From positions 456,211 to 520,210 of the forward strand of contig CAWBXR010000012.1 of NCBI GenBank assembly GCA_963792815.1: 64,000 nucleotides of DNA. The letters are read 5' to 3'. This document shows, in pieces, positions 1-11,428 of the stretch; positions within the stretch are counted from its first letter, which is position 1, and each line of letters begins with the position of its first letter. A program made the position numbers and the translations under genes. Under the pieces are notes generated by a model that worked only from the letters and a program-made list of their open reading frames with translations, was not told where the DNA came from and did no database searches. Source of the stretch: JARRPM01 sp963792815 (GTDB taxonomy: Bacteria; Pseudomonadota; Gammaproteobacteria; Pseudomonadales; Halieaceae).

Positions 1-674
1 TCCAGGGTGGCGAGCAGTTCGAGCAGGGCCCTGCCGCTGCTGCCGGCCTGGCGCAGGGACAGGGGCGTGAGTTCAAGAATGATGCGCGGCGGGCGGGGCA
101 ATTCGCGCAACAGCGGCAGCAGGCCCGCCATGACAGCGTACTCTGCCCCCTGTACATCCACTTTCAGAAGGTCCAGGCGATCCAGCCGCTCCCGCAGGAA
201 ATCACTGCCATTGTAGAGCGCGACGGTGAGGCTGCGGCGCGCGCTATCGGCTGCGAAAATCTGGTGATCGCCGGCGTTGTCTTCACTCAGGAACAACTGT
301 CCCGCACAGTTTTTTTCGGCCAGTCCCGCCCGGAAGGCGCTCACCACCTCGCGGCAGTCGTTGAGCTCGAGGTTTTCACTCAATAGTCGGTAATTGTCGG
401 GGTCCGGCTCGAAGGCCAGCACCCTGCCGGCCCGGCCCACACGGCCCGCGGCGATAACCGGGAAATAACCAATGTTGGCTCCCACATCCACGAACACGTC
501 TCCGGGCTGCAGGGCGCCGAGCACCAGGCTTGTTTCATAGGGCTCCCAGATCCCCTCCTCCCGAATCCGGCGGGAGACGAAGCGGTCCGCCTCGCCGTGC
601 ACGATGAGTTGCAGTGGTAACTGTACCCCGGGAATGCGCAAAGGCACCGGCGCGGAACTGGCCGGCCCGGTCAC
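1..674 (-). CDS. FkbM-family SAM-dependent methyltransferase (3' end cut by window edge)
   Basis: The reading frame is open on the minus strand from a GTG at 674 to the window edge, about 224 codons. It carries the SAM-binding motif FVDVGANIGYF (about residues 46-56), followed by AFEPDPDNYRLLSENLELN, and later LKVDVQGAE. These are the three signature blocks of the FkbM methyltransferase family, which usually methylates sugars or small hydroxylated acceptors. The GTG start lies 61 bp after the secF stop; an in-frame upstream ATG was not seen. The acceptor cannot be inferred from sequence. Family membership is well supported; the start is less certain. Confidence 0.8.
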   Translation of the reverse strand, partial: MTGPASSAPVPLRIPGVQLPLQLIVHGEADRFVSRRIREEGIWEPYETSLVLGALQPGDVFVDVGANIGYFPVIAAGRVGRAGRVLAFEPDPDNYRLLSENLELNDCREVVSAFRAGLAEKNCAGQLFLSEDNAGDHQIFAADSARRSLTVALYNGSDFLRERLDRLDLLKVDVQGAEYAVMAGLLPLLRELPRPPRIILELTPLSLRQAGSSGRALLELLATL

Positions 675-735
675 TGAAGCATAGCCCGCTGAAAAATTTC
701 GCCCGCAGTCCGGGGCTTTTTCATCGCATGGGACA

Positions 736-1651
736 CTAGGGCGTCAGGTCTTCCTGCTCCACCCCTTCCTTCACCGGGATCATCAGGTCCTCCTTGCTGA
801 CATTCAGCAACAGCAGGACGTTGGACGCCACGTAGATTGAAGAGTAGGTACCTACGCCGATGCCGACGATGAGGGCGACGGCAAAGCCGTTGATCATCTC
901 GCCACCGAATATCGCCAGGCAAACCAGTACCAGCAAGGTGGTCAAGGAGGTAAACAGGGTCCTGTCCAGGGTCTCGGTGAGGGAGATGTTGACCAGTTCC
1001 AGACGGCTCCGTGCGCCGGATCTTGCGGAAGTTTTCGCGGATACGGTCGAACACCACGATGGTGTCATTCAGCGAATAACCGATCACCGCCAGCAGGGCC
1101 GCGAGCACCGTCAGGTCAAATTCCATGCGGGTAAACGAAAAGAAGCCCAGGGTGATAATCACGTCGTGGATCAGGGCGACAACGGCGCCCACCGCAAACT
1201 TGAGCTGGAAGCGGAAGGCGATGTACAGCATCACCAGCCCCAGCGCGAGCAACATGGCCAGGCCGCCCTGTTCGCGCAACTCGTCACCCACCTGGGGCCC
1301 GACGAACTCTATCCGGCGCAGTTCCACGGTGCCGCTGAAGGTGGCCTGCAGCTTTTTCAGCAGCGCGGCACCCTCCTGGTCGGAGTAACCGTGGGGCAGG
1401 CGAATCAGCACATCCCGGTCGGTGCCGAAACTCACCACGGTGGCACCCTTGTATCCCTCGGTGGACAGGGTATTGCGGATACCGGTCAGGTCGGCTGTCT
1501 CGCTGTAGTAGACCTCGACCAGGGTGCCGCCGGTAAAATCCAGGCCCCAGTTCAACTGCTGCACCGCCAGCGAACCGATGGAAGCGAGTACCAGCGTGAT
1601 CGAGCACAGGGCCGCGACCTTGCGCAGGCCCATAAAATTGATCACTTTCAT
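736..1651 (-). CDS. secF: Protein translocase subunit SecF (one apparent frameshift)
   Basis: Inner-membrane partner of SecD in the SecDF complex, which uses proton-motive force to pull exported proteins across the membrane after SecYEG. The start begins MKVINFMGLRK, followed by a membrane segment and the periplasmic domain (LDFTGGTLVEV). The C-terminal membrane block contains GYSLNDTIVVFDRIRENFRK. At about 1005-1015 the frame shifts: one extra base after the codons for KIRRT moves the real continuation (SRLELVNISLTETLDRT to the end EEGVEQEDLTP-like tail) into another frame. The ATGA overlap with the secD stop (1648-1651) indicates translational coupling. The joined protein is about 305 aa, normal for SecF. 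The shift is probably a sequencing error. Confidence 0.93.
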
Positions 1652-3530
1652 ACCTTGATCCCTCCGATCGACAGTTTCTTGACGCGGCGGCCGCCATAGA
1701 TAAGGTTGATCATCGCGCGGGTGCCCATGATCGCAGTGAACATGGAGGTTATGATGCCTATGGACAGGGTAACGGCAAAGCCCTTGATCGGCCCGGTGCC
1801 CACGGCGTAGAGAATCACCGCCACGATGAGGGTGGTCAGGTTGGCGTCCAGAATGGTGGCTACCGCCCGTTCATAACCGGCGTGGATCGCCATTTGCGGC
1901 GCCATCCCGTTGTTCACCTCCTCACGTATCCGGCCGAATATCAGCACGTTGGCATCCACCGCCATGCCCACCGTCAGCACGATACCGGCGATGCCCGGCA
2001 GGGTCAGGGTGGCGCCCAACAGGGACATGCATGCCACCAGCAGCACGAGGTTGGCGCTGAGGGCGACAACGGCCACCACACCGAACACCCGATAAATCAC
2101 TATCATGAACAGAACGACCAGGCCAAGACCATACTGTACCGACTTGACCCCCATGCGGATGTTCTCCGCTCCGAGGGATGGCCCGACGGTGCGCTCTTCC
2201 ACGAAGGAGATCGGGGCGGCCAGCGCGCCGGCGCGCAGCATCAGGGCCAGCTCGGAGGACTCCAGCGGGCTGTCCAGCCCGGTGATCTGGAACTGGGCGC
2301 CCAGGGCAGACTGGATAACCGGCGCGGTCAGCAGCCTTTTCTCGTCGTAGGGCACCTTGATCGCCACCTCGCTGCCGTCCGGCTGCACCTCATAGCGGGT
2401 GCGGAATTTGCGCTCGATAAACAGCACGCCCATGCGGCGCTTGATGTTGTTGCGGGTCGCCCGCGACATCAGGCTGCCACCCTCGCTGTCCAGGCTTATC
2501 TGGACGTTGGGCTGGCCGTTCTGGTCGAAGCTTGCCTGGGCGTTGGAAACCCGCTCTCCGGTGATAATCACGTCGCGCTCCAGCCACTCGCTGGCGCCGG
2601 CGCGATCGGGACTGCGGTAGTCGAACCGCTGCTTCTCGGAGGCCGCTGCGTCCATATTGGCAACCAGGCGAAACTCCAGGTTGGCCACCTTGCCCAGGAT
2701 ACGCTTGGCTTCCGCCGTGTCCTGTATGCCAGGCAGCTCTACCACGATGCGATTCTGGCCCTGGCGCTGCACCAGGGGCTCGGACACGCCCAGCTCGTTC
2801 ACCCGGTTGCGCAGGGTCGTCAGGTTCTGGGCCACGGAGTACTCGGCGATTTCCTTGCGAACCTGGTCCGGCAGGGTCGCCACCACGCTCCAGCTGTCGG
2901 CCTCGTCGACCCGGTCGAGGGACAGCTGGGGCTCCGCATCGGCAATCGCATCGCGGGCCTCCTCACGCTGGGCCTCGGTCTTGAAACTGGCCCGGATCCC
3001 GCCCTGGTCGTCGAGCGAGACGAAGCCGCGAATCCGCTCCTCCCGCAGGGTGCGCTTGATCGCAGTTGGTGTAATACTCCATGCGCCGCTCGACTGCCGC
3101 GTCCACGTCGACTTCCAGCATGAAATGCACGCCACCGCTGAGGTCCAGACCCAGTTTCATCGGCGCGGCGCCGTAATCGCTGAGCCAGGCCGGGGTGGTG
3201 GGCGCGAGGTTCAGGGCGACGATAAAACCGTCCCCCAGCGCCCGGGACACCCGGGCCTGGGCGGGCAATTGCTGCGTCCTTGTCCCGCAGGCGTATCAGG
3301 GCGTTGCGGCCCGACGCGTCTATCGCCGAATCAAAGTGCTCGATTCCGGCTTCGTCCAGCGCCTCCAGGGCGCGACCGAGGATATCCTCGTCGATGAGCT
3401 GGGCGCTGCTCTCCCCGGTGATCTGCAGGGCGGGGTCCGGCGCGTACAGGTTGGGCGCTGCATAGAACAGGCCCAGCAGCAAAAAGAACAGGACGAGCAG
3501 GTATTTCCACAAAGGGTACTTATTCAGCAT
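1648..3530 (-). CDS. secD: Protein translocase subunit SecD (two apparent frameshifts)
   Basis: Large subunit of the SecDF export motor. The N-terminus MLNKYPLWKYLLVLFF is the usual start of gammaproteobacterial SecD with its first membrane helix. It is followed by the periplasmic P1 domain including KLGLDLSGGVHFMLEVD, and a C-terminal six-helix RND-like block (AGIVLTVGMAVDANVLIFGRI). The open frame is interrupted near 3258-3266 and near 3062-3066, each repaired by removing one base. The joined length of about 627 aa matches the family. It overlaps secF by 4 bp. Unusually, yajC is not upstream: the next gene is purL, and the 112 bp between them holds no ORF. Confidence 0.93.
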
Positions 3531-3642
3531 GTCGGTGCTCTGGCAGGGGGATACAGCGGCATCCCCGTTAAAAAGTGCGTCATTATAAAGAAACGGCCCC
3601 GCGCTACAAGGCTGGTCGTCAGCCCCGCGGCGCGAGCCCGGC

Positions 3643-6600
3643 CTAGCCCAGCCAGTGCCGGGCGTTGCGGAACAGGCGCATCCAGCCACCGTCCTCTCCC
3701 CACTGGGGCGGCGCCCAGGAGTACTGCACGGTGCGGAACACCCGCTCGGGGTGGGGCATCATGATCGTCGCCCGCCCGTCCAGGCTGGTCAGCCCGGTAA
3801 TGCCAGCGGGAGAGCCATTGGGGTTGGCCGGGTAGTGCGTGGCCGGGGCCAGGTCGTTGTCGACAAAGCGCAGGGCCACGGTCCCGCTGGCCTCGCAGGC
3901 GGCCTCGGCGGCCGCATCGGCAAAGTGCGCCCTGCCCTCGCCGTGGGCGACCGCAATGGGCAGGTGTGAGCCGGCCATTCCCGCCAGCAGGATCGACGGG
4001 GTGTGCTCCACCCTGGCCAGTGCCAGCCGCGCCTCGAACTGCTCCGAGCGATTGCGCACGAAGCGGGGCCAGTGACCGGCACCGGGTATCAGGTCCTTGA
4101 GGGTCGACACCATCTGGCAGCCATTACACACGCCAAGGGTAAAACTGTCGTCGCGCTGGAAGAAGGTGGTGAAGGCGTCCCGCAGGCGCTCGTTGAACAG
4201 GATACTCTTGGCCCAGCCCTCCCCTGCCCCGAGCACGTCGCCGTAGGAGAAGCCGCCGCAGGCCACCAGGCCCTTGAACTCCGCCAGGTCCCGGCGGCCG
4301 GCGTGGAGATCGCTCATATGCACATCGAAGGTGGCAAAACCCGCTCGGTGGAAAGCCGCGGCCATTTCCACGTGACCGTTGACCCCCTGCTCGCGCAGTA
4401 TGGCGACAGGCGGGCGGACACCCGTGGCGATATAGGGTGCGCTGATATCTTCCGCCGGGTCGAAGCTCAGGTGAGCCGACAGCCCGGGATCGAAACCGGC
4501 AATCGCGTCGTACTCCTCCCGGGCACAGTCGGGGTGGTCCCGCAGTGCCTGTATCTCATAACTGGTGCGCGCCCACAGCTGCTGCAGGCGCTGGCGGGAA
4601 TCCGCGAGCAGGGTCTCCCCACCATCGGCAATATGCACGGTATCGCCATCAGCAGCCTCGCCCAGCCGATGCAGGCAATCCCCCAGGCCGAGTTCCCGCG
4701 CCCTCGCCTCCAGCGCCGGCAGGTCGGTGCGGGCTGACCTGCAGCACCGCCCCGGCCTCTTCACTGAACAGCCGGGCAAGCCCGGTGCCAGGCAAACCGG
4801 AGAGGTCTATATTGAGGCCGCAATGGCCGGCAAATGCCATTTCCAGCAGCGTGACGATAAGCCCGCCGTCCGAGCGGTCGTGATAGGCAAGCAGGCGACC
4901 GGCCTGGAGAAAATCCTGCACCAACTGGAAAAAGCCCTTCAGGTCGGCAGGGTCGCCGATATCCGGGACGGTGTCGCCCAACTGGCCGAATACCTGGGCC
5001 AGGCTGGAGCCCCCCAGCCGGTTCGCGCCGCGCCCCAGGTCCAGCAGCACCAGCGCCGCGTCGGCCGCCGGCTGCAGCTGCGGTGTTATCGACAAACGGG
5101 CGTCCATCACCGGCGCGAAAGCCGAAACGATCAGTGACATGGGAGCGGTCACAGCCTTGTCCACCTCGCCCTCGCGCCAGGTGGTGCGCATGGACATGGA
5201 GTCCTTCCCCACCGGGATAGTGATGCCCAGCGCCGGACAGAACTCCATGCCCACGGCGCGCACGGTGTCGTACAGCGCCTCGTCCTCGGCGCCGTAACCC
5301 GCGGCGCACATCCAGTTGGCGGACAGTTTGATATCGCTCATATCGGCGATGGCCGCGGCGGCAATATTGGTGATGGCCTCCGCCACCGCCATCCTGCCCG
5401 AGGCGGCGCCATCCACCAGGGCCAGCGGCGTGCGCTCCCCCATGGCCATGGCCTCGCCGGCAAAGGCGTCGTAGGACACGGTGGTCACCGCGCAGTCCGC
5501 CACCGGCACCTGCCAGGGGCCGACCATCTGGTCCCGCGCAACCATGCCCGTGACCGTGCGATCACCGATGGTGATCAGGAAATTCTTGCTCGCCACCGCG
5601 GGCAGTTGCAGCACCCGCTCCAGGGCCTCCTGCAGCGGCGCCTGCAGGGCAAGCGGTGCGTGGGCCGGCACGCTGGCGCCGTATATCGCGCTGCATCCGC
5701 GGGGGCTTGCCAAACAGGACGGACATGGGCAGGTCCACCGGGTCGTTGCCGAACACACTGTCGCTGAGCTGCAGGTGCAGCTCGCTGGTAGCCTCCCCCA
5801 CCACTGCGAAGGGGCAGCGCTCGCGCTGGCAGATAGCCTCGAACCGCGCCAGGTCAGCAGGTTCCACCGCCAGCACGTAACGCTCCTGGGACTCGTTGCA
5901 CCAGATCTCCAGGGGGGACATGCCCGGCTCGTCATTGGGCACCTTGCGCAGTTCGAAGCGGCCGCCGCGACCGCCGTCCTTGACCAGCTCGGGCAGGGCG
6001 TTGGACAGCCCCCCGGCGCCGACGTCGTGGATGAAGGCGATGGGGTTGTCCTCACCGAGCTGCCAGCAGCGGTCTATCACTTCCTGGCAGCGGCGCTCGA
6101 TCTCCGGGTTCTGGCGCTGCACCGAGGCGAAATCCAGATCCTCGTGACTCTGGCCGCTGGCCATGGAGGACGCCGCCCCGCCGCCCAGGCCGATCAGCAT
6201 GGCCGGGCCGCCCAGTACTATCAGTTTCGCGCCGGGCTGGTAGTCGCCTTTCTGGACGTGTTCCTCGCGGATATTGCCGTAGCCCCCGGCAATCATGATG
6301 GGCTTGTGATAGCCACGCACCTCATCCCCCGCAACGCCCGGGGCGGTCATTTCGAAACTGCGGAAATAGCCGCAGATATTGGGCCGGCCAAATTCGTTGT
6401 TGAAGGCGGCTCCCCCGATCGGGCCCTCCAGCATGATTTCCAGGGCGGACACGATTCGCCCCGGTTTGCCGTAGTCATGTTCCCAGGGCTGGATATAGCC
6501 GGGAATCTGCAGGTTGGACACCGAGAACCCGGTGAGGCCAACCTTGGGCTTGGAGCCGCGGCCCACCGCGCCCTCGTCGCGGATCTCCCCTCCCGCCCCG

Positions 6601-7541
6601 GTGCCGGCACCGGGGAAGGGCGCGATCGCCGTCGGGTGGTTATGGGTTTCCACTTTCATCAGCAGGTGGATATTTTCCTGGGAGAAGCCGTACTCGCAGC
6701 TGACCGGGTCGGGATAGAAGCGACCCGCGTGGTGCCCGGCCACCACCGCGGCGTTATCCGAGTAGGCCGAAAGCACATTCTGGCCACCGCATTCGTTGGT
6801 ATTGCGGATCATGCCGAACAGGGAGTGCTGCTGTTGTTCGCCGTCGATGCTCCAGCTGGCGTTGAAGATCTTGTGGCGACAGTGTTCGGAGTTGGCCTGG
6901 GCAAACATCATCAGTTCCACGTCGGTGGGGTTGCGCCCCAGCGTGGTGAAGCTCTCGACCAGGTAATCCATCTCATCATCCGCCAGGGCCAGTCCGAGGC
7001 TGCGGTCCGCCGCTGCCAGGGCCTCCCGTCCCCCGCCCAGCACGTCCACTTCCCCAAGGGGCGCCGGATCTGCGTGGCGAAACAGCTCGCCCGGCTGTTC
7101 CAGGCTGTCGAACACTGCCTCCGTCATGCGGTCGTGAACCAGCGCATCCACCGCCGCGCGCTGCGCATCCGCCAGGGCCCGCGGCAGATGGAAGTACCAC
7201 GCCACCCCCCGCTCCAGCCGCAGCACCTGGGCCAGCCCGCAGTTGTGGGCGATATCCGTGGCCTTGCTGGACCAGGGCGAAATCGTACCCGGGCGCGGCA
7301 CCACAAGGCGCAAGGTCGCGCCATCGAGGTGGGCGATATCACCTGGGGCGAACCCGGGACCGTATTCGAGGAGACTTTCCAGCACGCCGCGCTGCGCAGC
7401 AGACAGCTCGGCCTGCAGGTCGGCGAAATGGACATACTCGGTATGCAGGAGCTGGATGTCGGGGTGTATCAGGGCAAGTTTCTGCGCCAGCTTGTCCAGG
7501 CGAAAATCGGACAGAACAGGGGCGCCGCGCAAGGTCAACAT
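3643..7541 (-). CDS. purL: Phosphoribosylformylglycinamidine synthase PurL (two apparent frameshifts)
   Basis: Large, fused form of FGAM synthase, the ATP- and glutamine-dependent fourth step of de novo purine synthesis. From MLTLRGAPVLSDFRLDKLAQ the joined protein is about 1,299 aa, close to the E. coli enzyme. The synthetase half contains MKVETHNHPTAIAPFPGAGTGAGG. The C-terminal glutamine amidotransferase domain contains GGFSYGDVLGAGEGWA and the nucleophile region LGVCNGCQM, ending in the catalytic histidine/glutamate block MMPHPERVFR. The frame breaks near 5670-5690 and 4733-4740; each is repaired by one base. It is divergent from mltF, a conserved arrangement in gammaproteobacteria. Confidence 0.95.
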
Positions 7542-7715
7542 GCTGAGGGAAGCTCCAGAGGGAGGGAAAAAATGGAGGCAGCATTGTACTGTATTTGGCC
7601 CCGGGGAGTTAAGGCTCCTGGGATTAATTCGAGAATGGCCCGGCGCTGCCGGAAAACCGGCCATTAGCAAAATTAGGCCTGTCAGGTTTTGCGCGGCGGA
7701 GGCTAGAATGAAGCT

Positions 7716-9164
7716 ATGCATCCGCGCGTCATCACAGCCGCTCTCACCTTCTCGCTGGCCCTGCTGTATTTGCTCAGCGCCTGTGACGGTGGTGGCGATG
7801 CCCTGCATCGGATCCAGTCCCGGGGAGAGCTGACGGTGGCAACCCGCAACAGCCCCACTACCTACTACATCGACCGGGACGGCGCGAACGGCTTCGAGTA
7901 CGCCCTGGCCGGGCTGCTGGCTGCTGACCTGGGGGTCGAACTGGAGATCGAGTCGGCATTTACCCTGGAGGGCCTGTTCGAGCTGCTGAACCGGGGCGAG
8001 GCGGACCTGGCCGCGGCCGGCCTGACACTGACTGCACAGCGCGCGGGACTGTTCCCGCATTCATCCGCTTATTACAAGCTCAAACCCCAGGTCGTCTACG
8101 TGGCGGGTACCAGGCGCCCACTCAATGTGGAGGATTTGCCGGGGAGGAAAATCGTGGTACTGGCCAACTCCAGTCACGTGGATGAACTGGCCCGGCTGCG
8201 GGACGAGACAGCACCCGAGTTGCAGTGGCAGGAAATCGCCGGGGCGGACACGATGGAACTGCTGGAAATGCTGGATACGGGGCAGGCGGAACTGGCGGTG
8301 ATCGATTCCAATGAGTTCACTGTACAGCGCAGCCTTTACCCGCGCCTGAAGGTGGCTTTCGACCTGATCACGGAACAGGAGCAGGACATGGTCTGGTACC
8401 TGGCGCCGGGGGCCGACAACATACGGCTACAGGCCTATATCAACCAGTTTTTCCTGCGCCTGCAAGAGGACGGCACCCTCGAGCAACTGCGGGAACAGTA
8501 CTTCGGCCACAGTGCCGGCATCTCCCGTATCAGTTCCCACACGTTCAATGTCAATATGCGCAGCAAGCTCCCGCAATACAAAGACCTGATCCAGCAAGTG
8601 GCGCGGGAATACCAGATGGAATGGCAGCTGCTGGCCGCCATCGCCTACCAGGAATCCCACTGGGACCCCGAGGCCACTTCTCCCACCGGGGTGCGTGGCC
8701 TGATGATGCTGACCCTGCCGACCGCTGAAGAGACCGGTGTTTCCGACCGGCTCGATCCCTTGCAGAGCCTGCGCGGAGGCGCGCGTTACCTGAAAGACCT
8801 GAAGCGTCGCCTACCCGGGAGCATCAAGGAGCCCGATCGCGGCTGGTTCGCCCTGGCGGCTTACAATATCGGCCTGGGTCACCTGGAGGATGCGCGGGTG
8901 ATTACCCAGCGCCAGGGGGGTGACCCGAACCGCTGGCAGGACGTGATGGAGCGGCTGCCGCTATTGCAAAAGAGCTCCCACTACCGCAAAACCCGCTATG
9001 GCTACGCCAGGGGGGTGGAAGCGGCCAACTACGTGCAGAACATCCGCCACTACCACAATATCCTCAACTGGCAGGATATCTCCGACAACAAGCCACTGCC
9101 TCCCCTGAAGGTGGAGGATTACCTGCCCCAGGTGCTGCGCGACAGCAAACTCTCCGCCCTGTAG
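7716..9164 (+). CDS. mltF: Membrane-bound lytic murein transglycosylase F
   Basis: Periplasmic, outer-membrane-tethered enzyme that cleaves peptidoglycan between MurNAc and GlcNAc, forming 1,6-anhydroMurNAc. The N-terminus has a hydrophobic signal with the lipobox-like LLSAC (Cys about residue 22). Residues of roughly 35-265 form an ABC-type solute-binding domain (SBP_bac_3), the regulatory half of MltF. The C-terminal SLT/goose-lysozyme-like domain has AIAYQESHWDPEATSPTGVRG with the catalytic glutamate of YQES, then AAYNIGLGHLEDARV. At 482 aa it has the usual length. It faces purL head to head and tadA tail to tail, as in Pseudomonas. Confidence 0.95.
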   Translation: MHPRVITAALTFSLALLYLLSACDGGGDALHRIQSRGELTVATRNSPTTYYIDRDGANGFEYALAGLLAADLGVELEIESAFTLEGLFELLNRGEADLAAAGLTLTAQRAGLFPHSSAYYKLKPQVVYVAGTRRPLNVEDLPGRKIVVLANSSHVDELARLRDETAPELQWQEIAGADTMELLEMLDTGQAELAVIDSNEFTVQRSLYPRLKVAFDLITEQEQDMVWYLAPGADNIRLQAYINQFFLRLQEDGTLEQLREQYFGHSAGISRISSHTFNVNMRSKLPQYKDLIQQVAREYQMEWQLLAAIAYQESHWDPEATSPTGVRGLMMLTLPTAEETGVSDRLDPLQSLRGGARYLKDLKRRLPGSIKEPDRGWFALAAYNIGLGHLEDARVITQRQGGDPNRWQDVMERLPLLQKSSHYRKTRYGYARGVEAANYVQNIRHYHNILNWQDISDNKPLPPLKVEDYLPQVLRDSKLSAL

Positions 9165-9175
9165 GTTTTCCGCCG

Positions 9176-9631
9176 TCACCTGCGGGCCCTGAAAAATGCC
9201 TGCAACCTGTCGCTACTGGCCTGGGCCAGCAAGCCGCCGCGCCAACTGACCTGGTGATTGAACCAGGGTTCGTCCAGCAACTGGCAGCGACTACAGGCAA
9301 CACCGGCCTTCGGTTCAGTGGCAGCGAACACGAGCTGGGCAATGCGGGCGTGTACCATGGCACCCGCACACATGGCGCAGGGCTCCAGGGTGACAAACAG
9401 GGTGGCCCCCGGCAGGCGATAGTTCCCCATGAGCCGGGCCGCGGCGCGCAGTGCCACGATCTCAGCGTGAGCCGTGGGGTCGGCGGCGGATATCACCTGG
9501 TTCCAGCCCTCCCCCAGCAGTTCGCCGTCGCGCACCACCACAGCACCCACGGGCACTTCATCCAGGGCGGCGGCGCGATCTGCAAGTTCCAGCGCCCGCA
9601 GCATCCAGCGCTCATCGTCATCGGTGGTCAA
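9176..9631 (-). CDS. tadA: tRNA-specific adenosine deaminase TadA
   Basis: Essential zinc enzyme converting the wobble adenosine 34 of tRNA-Arg(ACG) to inosine. Signature motifs are intact: THAEI-type HAE (in PTAHAEIVALRAAA), where His binds zinc and Glu is the proton shuttle, and TLEPCAMCAGAMVHARI with the two zinc-binding cysteines (PCxxC). At 151 aa it has the usual size. It lies tail to tail with mltF, 12 bp apart, consistent with the common mltF/tadA neighbourhood. Confidence 0.95.
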   Translation of the reverse strand: MTTDDDERWMLRALELADRAAALDEVPVGAVVVRDGELLGEGWNQVISAADPTAHAEIVALRAAARLMGNYRLPGATLFVTLEPCAMCAGAMVHARIAQLVFAATEPKAGVACSRCQLLDEPWFNHQVSWRGGLLAQASSDRLQAFFRARR

Positions 9632-9757
9632 TGACTCAACTCCCCATGACCAGTGTTTTCCAAAAGGGACTTCAAGGACTGATTAAACTACTGGCTATTC
9701 CAGGGGCTTTCAACAGCTCTTTTAGTCGCTCGCGATACTCGCTGCTGCGAACAGACA

Positions 9758-11397
9758 TTACTGCAGCACCAGGTTTTTAAGGCCGTGGTGTATTTCCCTG
9801 TTTACATTCAGCATGGTGGACAACTCCGCGCCGCCGACCACGTCGCCTGAAGCCATGGCATGCACGGCACTGTTTGCCGCCTGGTAGTGATTCTCGATGT
9901 CGCGCAACACCTGCTCAACCGCATCCTGGTCCACGGCGGTAGAGCTGGGGTCGCCCGTCAGCTGCAGGTAATGGCGATAGAAGGTCTTGATAAAATTGCG
10001 ATGCTCTTTGTATAAAGCTAGCACCTCGGGTTGATTGCTGTGCCGCATATAGACGAGGTCCTCCCGGATATCTTTCAGGGTTTTGCTGCTGTAGACAAGT
10101 GCGCGGGACTCTTGCGTCTGTCGCGAGAGCTGTGTTATCTGTTCGGTATTGAGTTCCTGGGCCTGCAGGTCGAAAGAGAAAGCCAGGAGGTCGGATTCCT
10201 GCTGTTTGATCTGGAGATAGCGCTGCTCGCTGTTGGTGCGACGCTCGAACGAATACCGTTAAACGGGACTGCATGCGCACCAGTCAACTGCAGCTGTTCG
10301 GGTTGAAGATGGAACCCGTGCATGCCCAGCACCACCGAGCTGAGGCGCATCTCGGACAAGACATGGTCGATAGCCAGCAGTGCGGCATCCGGCACAGTGG
10401 TGGGCTGGCCAACCAGTGGCCGGTCAACTTCGCGCCACGGACAGGAAGCGTCGGCCAATCCAGTTGGAGAAGGGTCTTCAAGAATGGCAGAAACAGCAGC
10501 AGGCCAAGTAGGTTGAACAGGCTGTGGAAAGGCTACCAGGCTGTACAGTGGATCCTGCAGGGAGAAAACGCTCAACAGGCGCGGAAGCAGCGGTAACAAA
10601 ATGAAAAAAGCCGCCAGATCAACCAGCACGTTGAACAGGAAGTGGGCCAGGGCAAGCTGCCGTTTGATGTAATGCCCACCGATACTCCCCAACACTGTGG
10701 TGCTGGTGGTACCCAGGTCCGCACCGATCACCAGCGCCGCTGCCGCACTGAGGTCCAGCATGCCGGCATGCAACGCCGCCAGGGTAATCATCATGGTCGC
10801 CGAACTCGATTGTATCGATGCGGCTATTGCTGCGCCCACCAGGAAATAGACACCCAAGCCGTAGCCCTGCAGCGCCTCGAGGTTCAATTGCCCCGGCAGG
10901 TCCGCCACCGCCTCTTTCATGATGTTCAGGCCAAAGATGATCAGGCCCAGACCAAACAGGACCGTGCCGAGGCTCAGCAACCATTTCAGTCGAACCGACA
11001 CCAGCTGCATCAGCGCACCGGTGGCCATCATCGGCAGGGCAAACAGGTTGAGCGACAACTTGAAACCGAGCGTCGCCGCCATCCACCCCGTGACAGTCGT
11101 ACCCAGGTTGGCACCGAATAGCACGCCGATAGCATTGTATAGCGGCAACGCGCCGGCACTGGCAAAAGCCAGCACCAGCAGGCTGACCATCGAGCTGCTT
11201 TGCAGGATTGATGTAACCGTGACACCGATGAGTGCACTGCCCGCAGGGGACGCGGTGGATGATGAAAGCCAGCGTTTGAACGTGTTGTAGCCCAGCGAGC
11301 GAACACCGGTTTCAAGCTGATGCATGCCGAACAGGAACAACACCAGCCCGATGGCGAGCATCGCTGGCGTTGTCAGGCTGAGCCAGGTCACAGGCAT
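9758..11397 (-). CDS. Na+/phosphate cotransporter family protein with PhoU-like C-terminus (one apparent frameshift)
   Basis: Inner-membrane Na/Pi-cotransporter-type protein. The first half is hydrophobic and has the duplicated signature of the family: SILQSSSM with GANLGTTVTGW, and later IQSSSATMMI with GADLGTTSTTVL. After about residue 330 it becomes a soluble helical domain resembling PhoU, running to the end LKNLVLQ. The frame breaks near 10256-10262 (after AHAVPFN) and resumes as RYSFERRTNSEQRYLQ in the next frame; adding one base gives about 547 aa, the usual length. It may import phosphate or another anion. Substrate is not determined by sequence. Confidence 0.85.
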
Positions 11398-11428
11398 CAG
11401 TAGGTTCTCGCGCTGAATCCTGTCGAGC

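Noticed and set aside
1005..1015. Programmed frameshift in secF
   Set aside because: No slippery motif or internal Shine-Dalgarno; similar one-base breaks occur in many unrelated genes of the window.
3531..3642. Possible yajC upstream of secD
   Set aside because: The 112-bp gap contains no ORF of that size, and purL ends right after it.
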